DNA of 64,000 bases, taken from contig NC_092676.1 of the NCBI RefSeq assembly GCF_964355755.1, positions 15,048,288 through 15,112,287 of the forward strand. The letters are read 5' to 3'. The position numbers were made by a program, and so were the translations under genes. The stretch is from Antedon mediterranea. Taxonomy: Eukaryota; Echinodermata; Crinoidea; Comatulida; Antedonidae. The notes under the pieces were generated by a model that did not search any database, was not told the origin of the DNA, and saw nothing but the letters and a program-made list of their open reading frames with translations. This document shows, piece by piece, positions 56,114 through 64,000 of this stretch (its first letter is position 1; each line of letters opens with the position of its first letter).

Positions 56114-57884
56114 AGAACGAAGACGCAAATCTACAATACTCATTCTTTTGAAAACTAGATTCGTTTATTAATTGTTTAATAATATTAAAATACTGAAAAC
56201 GACATACATGTATGCCTTTTAATCAAAACTCATAATATATTTTAATTTTGTTATTTTTATGTATAGTAGGGTTTTTTATGTTTTATATTTTTATAATGCC
56301 CTATTAGTAAATATTGTGGTTTTAGCCATGGGCTATATAGATTATTTGAGGAATATTGCAATAAAAGACCAATATTATACAGATAAAACAGCATTGTATT
56401 TTTAAATGTTTCATATAAATATATGGAAAATATAGGTGGTAAATCGGCTTTACATGTTGGTAGGTTCAGAGCGAGTTTCATTTATAATCATAGTACGGAA
56501 TGTGTTCTTACATTGCATTAAGCTTTCCCGGAGGAGTAAGGCCAAAGTTGGCTTTTATATCATTTTAGGCAAACTAAAATGATGTAAATGTAATTAATAC
56601 AGTCATAAATCAGATTCATAGGTTTAGGAATAATACCATGATTTACAAGTATTCAGTTAATCTCTAAATAGCTTAATTATTAAAAATAGTTATAATATAA
56701 AGTAGTTTACATTATAACCCTAAACATAAAATTCACATGCACATGGGAATTTTTTTTTAAAATATAAATAAATGAACAATGTGCCTGTTTCTGATGAGCA
56801 GAATATTAACTGATTGTTTTTTTTCCGATTGTTTTTGGGCAGCAAAAACGCCGCAAAAATGAAATAATCGATAACACTCAATCCATTGCATGTTTTTTAA
56901 CCGATTATTGCGGAGCAGTTATTAGCTGCAACACAAATAGCGATTATTGACCACATTTTGACCTCTAGTCAACTTGTGAGTATGGCAACCCTCACTCACA
57001 AAGCATGATGTGGACCGATGAGGTAACATTTGATTGTTATTATTTTGTGGGGGACAATTATACCGAGAGACTCCAGGGGAATAAAAAGGATTCTGTGTTA
57101 ACTTTTGGAGTACACCTTCACATCTCACCAGTCCAGGTTAACGATGATTTGCATGTCCTTTTTTAGGCCTGTCGTTTTCAGTAGAGATATGTAGTCTAGC
57201 TTATAGTAGAGTAGCACCAACAGCAAAACAAACTTGCTCGCCAATGTCTCCTTATTAATATAACATCATTATTCTGTTGTATGTGATAGTGGCCTAGATT
57301 TTTATTGAATCCTACATGATGTGATAGTTTTAGGCAGCGATAGGAAAAATGGATGTAAACAAACTAGCTGTAGTCATTGGCCTTCCATAATTTGAACTGC
57401 GTTGTGGGTAATGGTGACGTGATTTTTAAAAAGCGATTATCAGATAACTGATAATTGTCAGAGAACATTTTCAGTTGCAACACAGACAATTCTGAGGTTT
57501 GTGGTACTTATTATACATGCTACTGTAGTGAATGTTCCACAAAACTTCTGCAGTTTTCATGTATTCTTAAAATCTATAAATGTATTTTATAAACCAAATG
57601 GCAAAATGACATTTTATATGAGATTTAATTTACTGCTTGCAGTAAATAAAACCTATTTGAAAAATAGCAACAGCTGAGAATTTTGTTTAAAACCTTAGCA
57701 TTGGAATGCAGTAGATTAGTATTAGGATATATTCAGATCACAGTGTTAAGGAAACGTTTACCGGTATATGTATGTAGCGTGCATGTTTTTGTGTCAGACC
57801 TATACGCCACAGATTACTGTAGCATTAGACAGCTATTACGCCTTGCATCTGAATTAACCCTTATCCGTAATGCGTAATTCCTCA
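56114..57884. other. LIM-gene intron or intergenic, no firm gene
   Basis: At 57000-57130 (plus) a frame reads MWTDEVTFDCYYFVGDNYTERL. This resembles the WSDE-type segment of some transposases but is too short to name. The rest is AT-rich without recognised features. Confidence 0.4.
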
Positions 57885-58140
57885 ATAATCCTACATTATT
57901 CCTATTATTAGCAGCCTAGGCTAGCTCTGACCTACTGCAATCCTACATTATTCCTGTTATTAGCAGCCTAGGCTAGCTCTGACCTACTGCAATCCTACAT
58001 TATTCCTATTATTAGCAGCCTAGGCTAGCTCTGACCTACTGCAATCCTACATTATTCCTATTATTAGCAGCCTAGGCTAGCTCTGGCCTACTGCAATCCT
58101 ACATTATTCCTATTAGCAGCCTAGGCTAGCTCTGGCCTAC
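57885..58140. repeat. 52-bp minisatellite, about five copies
   Basis: The unit contains CCTACATTATTCCTATTATT then AGCAGCCTAGGCTAGCTCTG. The last copy has a 3-bp deletion in the ATTATT run. The CCTAGGCTAGC part resembles the GGCCTA-type words seen upstream of the genes. Confidence 0.9.
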
Positions 58141-58485
58141 TAAATATGGGTTTTTACAGAGTTGATTCCATTGTTATTTAATTGCCGCGAATCAACTCCT
58201 TCTTGTATGTTAATATTAACGTTAACGTTAACGTTAATAAACGTGTGAATAATATGTGATTAAAATATCTATTAATAAAAATCTTCAGCGCATACAGGTT
58301 TTGTTTACGAAAAAAAATGTTTAAACGCCGGCCAAGTGTGTTGCCTTAATACGCCAAGTTCCACATGTCATGTGCTTTCTTTTGTGTGACAAATTTTTGT
58401 AAGTCCTAAAAAGGTTCATTTTAATAAACAAATTTGTAAATATTCCTGTAAGATCCTGACTACCAAAAACTATAATGTCACAGTG

Positions 58486-58870
58486 GCGGATCCAGGTGAG
58501 GTTCGGGTCATTTGGACGAACTCCCGCTCAAATGAAAAAAAAAATCAATGATGTTGTAATTTTTACATATTACATATATTTGTTGATATGGGGTGTTAAT
58601 ATATTTTGAATGCATTTTCCTCTCAAATAGTAATAAAAAATGATAACGCATACTTAACTGCTAAATGCGTAACAAATATGTTGTCACGCATGTGTTTGTT
58701 AAAAATGTGTTTCATTAAAATCACTTTGAAATGCGGGACCGTCCCGCACAATGGGAGACAGTTGGTAACTACGCTTTTATGTGAGAGTATCATTTCCGGC
58801 CAACTGGGGGTGTAATTTTAAAAAATTTCCCACCATGGGAGGGCCTGTGGCTTAAAAACTTAGAATCGCA
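58486..58870. repeat. hAT-type terminus and related fragment
   Basis: CAGTGGCGGATCCAGGTGAG at about 58482 looks like a hAT 5' terminus. A stretch at 58780-58850 (GAGAGTATCATTTCCGGCCA, then CACCATGGGAGGGCCTGTGG) is related to the inside of the 13477-14712 element. No matching right end was seen; the Harbinger-like element may interrupt it. Confidence 0.4.
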
Positions 58871-58876
58871 CCCTTA

Positions 58877-60825
58877 CGCCCGTATTCTTAAACCGGACTT
58901 TAGTCGTAGTTCGAAGTTCGACTTGAAAAAGTCGTAGTTCGAGCTATTACTTCAAATTCGGAGTCAAACACGAAGTAGTCGAAGTTTGCAGTTCGACTTA
59001 ATGAAGTCGAGCTTTTAGTCGAGTTGCACACGTCTGGGTAACAAAGGCTATACATTGGCCAATGACAAGAAGAGAGTATTTGAGGAGCAGACGAAATTTT
59101 GCGCATTGATATCACTTTCCATTTCTTACAACACTTTTTACGCATCAGGACTATATACATGAAAAATAATTTTAATCGTTAATTATTAGAACAATATCAG
59201 TATTAATTTAACAGTGAAGTATATTTGATTAACAACAAATAAAATCTTCAAAATATATTTAGGAACCATGGCGGTACGGTAACTTTTACATTTTCTAGGC
59301 CCCCAACAAAGTATGATCGCCACGAACCACGCACTTCATAGCGTGACAAGAAAGCGCTAGGCCCCCTAAACATTCAATCGCGTGGTGAATTGCCGCATCT
59401 CCCATTGTCGCTATGGCGTGACGTAGCTCAAGTCGGACTTGCGCGAAGAAAATAATGTAATTTGTATACAGTTGTAAATAAAGACATGATTTTCATTATT
59501 ATAACTTATACCAATGTATATTTAATTAAGCTAATATAAATATAGATATTTCATTCTTCAATATCTGGCCAATATAACAACTCAATGACTGTTACGTTTT
59601 TTATAAACATCGTTTAAAGGAAAGGAACACCCTGGGCTAAATGTGCCACTGTGCTTATAGATAAATGTAATAAAAACATGATTACAATGGTTCAAGGTAC
59701 AATAGTAAGCAATTTAGTTAAAAAATAGACTTTTAAACGACAACATATCGGAAATTGAACAGCGCCATTTTGACAGGTTAAGAGCAATTATGTGACGTCA
59801 GATTAGGTGGACGCATTCAAGCAAATCCAAGCGCCCATTGTCTTACTACAGTATTTCAATATGGAAGTGCGGGATATAACCACAAATAAAATCAATTAAA
59901 TAGCCTAACATACCTAATATTTTCGGAATATGGCTTGGAGTTTTTATAATTCAGAAAATTTGGAACCAGAATATACAGAAAGAGAGTTAGTTTTTTGTCG
60001 TGCTGATGAGGAAAAAAGAAGAGAAGAAGAACATTCTCGAGCATAACAAGCCGTCGAAGAATGGTGTACTTTCGGCCAGTGTATCTGTACTGTATGCCTT
60101 ACTAGGCCTAGAACTCGTGTTGAACGAAAATAAAGTAGACACTGCATCGTCAACCAACAGCCTCAGTTTGGAAGGTTTGTCAGTTAATTCCCCTACCAAA
60201 TCCCGTTTGAAACAGCTAGGCAATAAAAGTAACAATAGATTAACAATAGCTGAAAGATTTACGAATTGGCTTGCAGAAGAAAAAATCGATCGAAGGTTTG
60301 TTTACCAAGCCAGCGCATGCTCATACCGTGTCATCGCCGTCCTGCATGACCGCATGTCGCGTTATTAGCCAATCATATTAGCGGATTCGCTTAGCCAATA
60401 GAAGCGCTGAATGCAACCGCGAATCTTAAAATTTTCGTCGGCCGTATCTGACGTCACAAACAGGCTGCCATGAGCACAAGATGGCGATTTTCAAATGTCT
60501 TGAAAACAGCTTTAAAATCCTGATTACTAGAAAACTACAAATCCGATTTAAACATAAATTTTGTTGAATATTAAGTTGGTAGGGTTACTTTTATAATAGT
60601 TAGGTAAGATATTAGGGTGTTCCTTTCCTTTAAAAACCATTTAGTCAACCATTTAGCCTGCCCCCTCCAGGACTAAAAAAATCGATCAAAATCCGTCTCG
60701 ATTTAGTCGAGGTTGGCCTGATTTAGTCGGTGATTTAGTTGAAGTTCGGTTTATGAATTAAAATGACGTCATTTTTTTAGTTTTAGCTCGAACTACGACT
60801 AAAGTCCGGTTTAAGAATACGGGCG
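58877..60825. mobile_element. Harbinger-like DNA transposon (TIR, TTA target)
   Basis: The ends are perfect 38-bp inverted repeats starting CGCCCGTATTCTTAAACCGG (58877-58914; complement at 60788-60825). TTA flanks both sides (58874-58876 and 60826-60828), the usual PIF/Harbinger target. Subterminal AGTCGTAGTTCGA-type words recur. No complete transposase frame is visible in the 1949 bp, so it is non-autonomous or decayed. A second TIR element sits inside it. Confidence 0.8.
59618..60629 (+). mobile_element. Nested TIR element (TTAA target, Kolobok-like?)
   Basis: The ends are AGGAAAGGAACACCCT (59618) and AGGGTGTTCCTTTCCT (60629), both flanked by TTAA; because TTTAAA is palindromic the exact target is ambiguous. 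TTAA and an AGG start would fit Kolobok. On the plus strand a frame from 59930 reads MAWSFYNSENLEPEYTEREL then a stop. Past that stop, in the same frame, is WCTFGQC, reminiscent of a zinc-binding WCxCGxC segment. The copy is degenerate. The overlapping 122-codon frame 60000-60368 is not treated as a gene. Confidence 0.7.
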
Positions 60826-60839
60826 TTAAGTCAATCAAA

Positions 60840-63800
60840 GCTGAGCTTGTAATCGGCAGATTTCATGGTTGATTGATTTTGGTTTCTGTTTTTTTATTGG
60901 ATGGCCGCAAATACCCGCAGCTGAACGTTATATCCCACATGTGGTGTCTCTCTGGAGTGTGATCAGGGTTGTTTAATCAAGTTTACAGTACAGGATACCT
61001 ACAATAGCTAGCCAAGTAGTTTAATAGTCTAATAATAAAGGTACATACAGCCACTAGCCGGGCATGTAGGCCGCAGGCAGGTATGAATATATCCATGATG
61101 TATTATATAAGATTTATTCAGTGTGTTGTAATTATTTGCAGAGAAGAATTTTACTGTTCCTTGGAAAAATCCCATCAATGTTTTCCTTTCGATCCCCCAA
61201 AATGGGGACAAAATATTTATTTTTGCCCAAATTAGAAGTTGTTATCTTTGGCAATGTTGTAGCCTCTGCTTTCAATGTCAACGAAAAGTCCACATTTTAT
61301 ACGATATATTTTTGCAAGAACCATTTGTATTGCTAAAAAAGCACCTCTTTTAATTTCCCTTTCTCCATAGTCTATAATAGAATTGTAAATTTGTACAAAA
61401 AAAATGGGTTTTTTAGACCAATTTCTTTGCAATTGCCGAACTCTGAATTCTCAACCATTTTCCTACGTCACAATTAGGTCACTCGGGTCATTAGTAATAT
61501 CGAGACAATACAGCAGCACAAGTGATCAGCAGTACCTGTCGTATGCCATTTGAAATGAAACGAGCGGTAAATACAAAACCGTATTCTTGATCATGTTTCT
61601 CACTCCTGCTGACAAACATTGATCAGTACCCTTTTACCATTTTTCCAAACACCAAATGCAGTGATAACACTAGGCTAGATTATGTTTCTTACTAATTACT
61701 ATTACTAAGCTACTATATAGAATTCGAGATGATTATTTGGCCCAGGTGTGAAGGGGACAATTCGGCCCACTTTTAGGCCGATATAATGTCTGACTAAGAG
61801 AGATAGGCTTCTACATTAGCTTCACTTAGGGTTTTATGATGTAAAGTACATTATGCTAACATTATGTTTTGTTATTTTAATTTTTTAGTTTTATGTAATT
61901 GTAATTTCTTTTCAAGGTGAAATTGCAATCATATTTACTTCTTTCTAATTAGGTCTACAGTATACCACCAGCAAACATACATTTTGTTCATCTTAAAGAC
62001 AAACCACCAAACTGCAGCAGACTGCAAGAATATTCAACCAGATTCAACTAATACCCCTTTTACACCGGCAGTAAAAATGTGTTGCGTTGAGTTGATCCGG
62101 AATTGTAACCTTTGTCGTACCTGGGACGCAAAAATACGGAACTGTAGGCTGGTGTAATCGACGTAAAAAGTTACCTGGGTCGCTGAACCACCCAGGTAAG
62201 TGATGTGGAATGTATTCAGTGTCAAGACAACCCGGGTTGCACCCGGGATGCCCAGCTTGTACACCAGTGTTTGCGGTGAAAAACGATCAGCGTATCTTTA
62301 CCTGTTATTGTTTACTATCCTCGCTCACTATAGTATTTAATTTACATACAATTAAGGTAAGATTGATTTTGTTTATTCGCTTATTTAATAAATAAAACTT
62401 ATGGTTATTTGTTATTCATTTTTATTTTTTCAAGATATTATTCTTCACGATTTTTGTGTGTATTGCCATAAAACAAAATTGTAGGAGGCATAATGAGCAG
62501 ACCGTTACTAGGGTGTCTCTTCATGCGTGAGAGGGTGATATTTCGATTGATCTATAACATTTACACTAGTTGGTATTTTGCAGTGTAAATACACGCAACC
62601 CGTGGCATTCCCGTGTTATGAATCAGGTGTGAAAAGGAAATTTATCCGGACACGACACAGGTTTGTTATTAAGCTTGGCAGTGTAATAGAGGTATTAGTC
62701 ACTGTCTTTCAGTCGGAAATGATATTAATAGTCTTTGAAAAGACAATTTACCAGACGACTATGAAATGCAGGATTATGTCCAATACCAACCATGAGGATG
62801 GAAAATACCGGACATATAATATTAACCAATAAAATAATAAACGTTTAATATTTCAATAAAACACAAACAAAAAAAGAACAAAGATACAGATGTACAGTAT
62901 ATTACAAATTATTATATTAACAAGATTCTGTTTTTTAAATTTGTTTATTTGCGATGACTCTGTACATTTGCTTTTAGAATTAAAACAAATTAAACACCGA
63001 AATATTAAGAATGCAGTAGGCCTATTAACTTCATCTTCCTTTTAAATTATAATATAAATGCTATATATTTTACCTCTTGGCACTATACTGTACATACATT
63101 TATACATTATTTATGTACACTGCATTGTATAATTATTTCGTTCTCTTTTTGATTACCGAACCTCACAATCATTAAAAGATGATGCCTGTCCATTGGATGG
63201 GTGCCTGCTATTGGAAATAAATCTTACTTTGTAATGTATAATGGCAAGGACATTAACCACCTTCTAAACATCTGACACATACTTAATATTCTTTAACAGT
63301 GACTCATCATATTTATTACAACTACAAGAAGACATGCATTTTAAATTAACATACATTTACAACAGTAGAGTACAGTAAATTTCACACTTGCTAGACATTT
63401 ACAGTAATCATAATTTAAAATAATAAAGTAAAAACACAAACTGACTTAATGTACCATTCATCATTATCATTATTGATTGTAATATTGAACCCTAAATGGA
63501 TCATCTTTTGAAAAAAGAATAATAAATATGAATAACATTTAAAGATCTGCATACATTGGAATTTAAAGATAATAATGTTGTCAATTTTCATTCATATGAT
63601 GTTTGATTATCTTAATGATAAAGATCCTACTCTCAAATTTTAATGACCATCTAATTATTTGAAAATGATTTGTTATGCAACAGTAGATTGAAGTCAGGAT
63701 AATGATTGTCAATTGCAATTATTTGTTGAATTAAAAAAGACTATGGTATTTGATCACTATTTGAAAATTCAATTGGAATAAGAGATTTTGAGCACTGCTC

Positions 63801-64000
63801 TCTATCAAACAGCATACCAAACAAGTAAAATGTTAAATTCCTGCCCATATACAGTAAAAGCAATGCTCGTTTTGTATTTAGATTAGTAGCATTTCAGTAG
63901 TATCATTTTAAACACACTATTTGAATGCAAATGGTTTCTTCTCGTGTTTTTTTAAGTTAACTCTCTATAAAAATCATTTCATTATTTTCTCAACTGTTTA
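60840..64000. other. No gene recognised; possible small MITE
   Basis: AT-rich with short unrecognised frames. At 62048 ATACCCCTTTTACACCGGCAG and at about 62626 CAGGTGTGAAAAGG form a weak inverted pair that could delimit a roughly 590-bp decayed element. It contains GC-richer words such as ACCCGGGTTGCACCCGGGAT. 5' exons of the LIM gene could lie here but cannot be identified. Confidence 0.35.

Noticed and set aside
56922-57128. Tc1/mariner-type transposase fragment
   Set aside because: Only one WTDE-like segment on the plus strand is suggestive; there are no TIRs or second motif, so it is not called.
58900-59160. 86-codon minus-strand ORF
   Set aside because: Falls within the TIR and subterminal repeats of the Harbinger-like element.
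60000-60368. 122-codon ORF
   Set aside because: It lies inside the nested transposon, overlaps a better but broken frame, and has no recognisable domain.

Overview
This is a stretch of animal nuclear DNA. It is AT-rich, has long introns and dense transposon and satellite debris, and carries three recognisable conserved genes plus one ankyrin-repeat gene. Every multi-exon gene uses GT-AG introns, and exon phases close exactly in all four reconstructions. The protein flavour (p47, CNOT4, an EPLIN-like LIM protein), the SINE, Harbinger, hAT and CR1-like repeats and the many GGCCTA/TAGGCC clusters suggest a marine invertebrate, possibly a deuterostome such as an echinoderm. The species call is inference only.

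Layout. 0-1.3 kb is a GGCCTA-rich upstream region. 1.3-4.7 kb (+) is an eight-exon ankyrin-repeat gene. 5.4-17.3 kb (-) is a complete nine-exon p47/NSFL1C gene (UBA, SEP, UBX), convergent with the ankyrin gene. Its last large intron holds an intact 578-codon Tigger/pogo-like transposase ORF on the same strand. Its other introns hold a palindromic MITE and a hAT-like element. 18.5-20 kb is a (TA)n-rich repeat cluster with a repeat-borne tRNA-Asp(ATC)-like gene and a truncated second copy. 24.0-34.6 kb (-) is a fifteen-exon CNOT4 gene (RING, RRM, CCCH, proline-rich tail), with minisatellites and SINEs in its introns. 35-37 kb is another GGCCTA-rich region upstream of CNOT4. 37.5-38.4 kb is a 5'-truncated, frameshifted non-LTR retrotransposon. 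38.4-43.9 kb has no gene I can support. 44.4-55.7 kb (-) is the 3' part of an EPLIN/LIMA1-like LIM-domain gene whose large penultimate exon encodes seven diverged repeats. One of its introns carries a young short LTR retrotransposon. 55.7-64 kb holds two minisatellites and a Harbinger-like element with a second TIR element nested in it, and otherwise no recognised gene.

The genes are not an operon or pathway. p47 is a p97/VCP adaptor, CNOT4 is an E3 ligase associated with the CCR4-NOT deadenylase, and the LIM gene is cytoskeletal by homology. The most interesting items are: the transposase ORF that stays open although the first catalytic Asp position reads His; the nested DNA transposons; the short LTR element with apparently identical LTRs; the tRNA with an unusual ATC anticodon; a hammerhead-like core in a dispersed repeat; and the repeated LKxRFExG modules of the LIM protein. 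Exon boundaries were derived by hand from reading frame, homology remembered at family level and splice-site consensus; no alignment was run.
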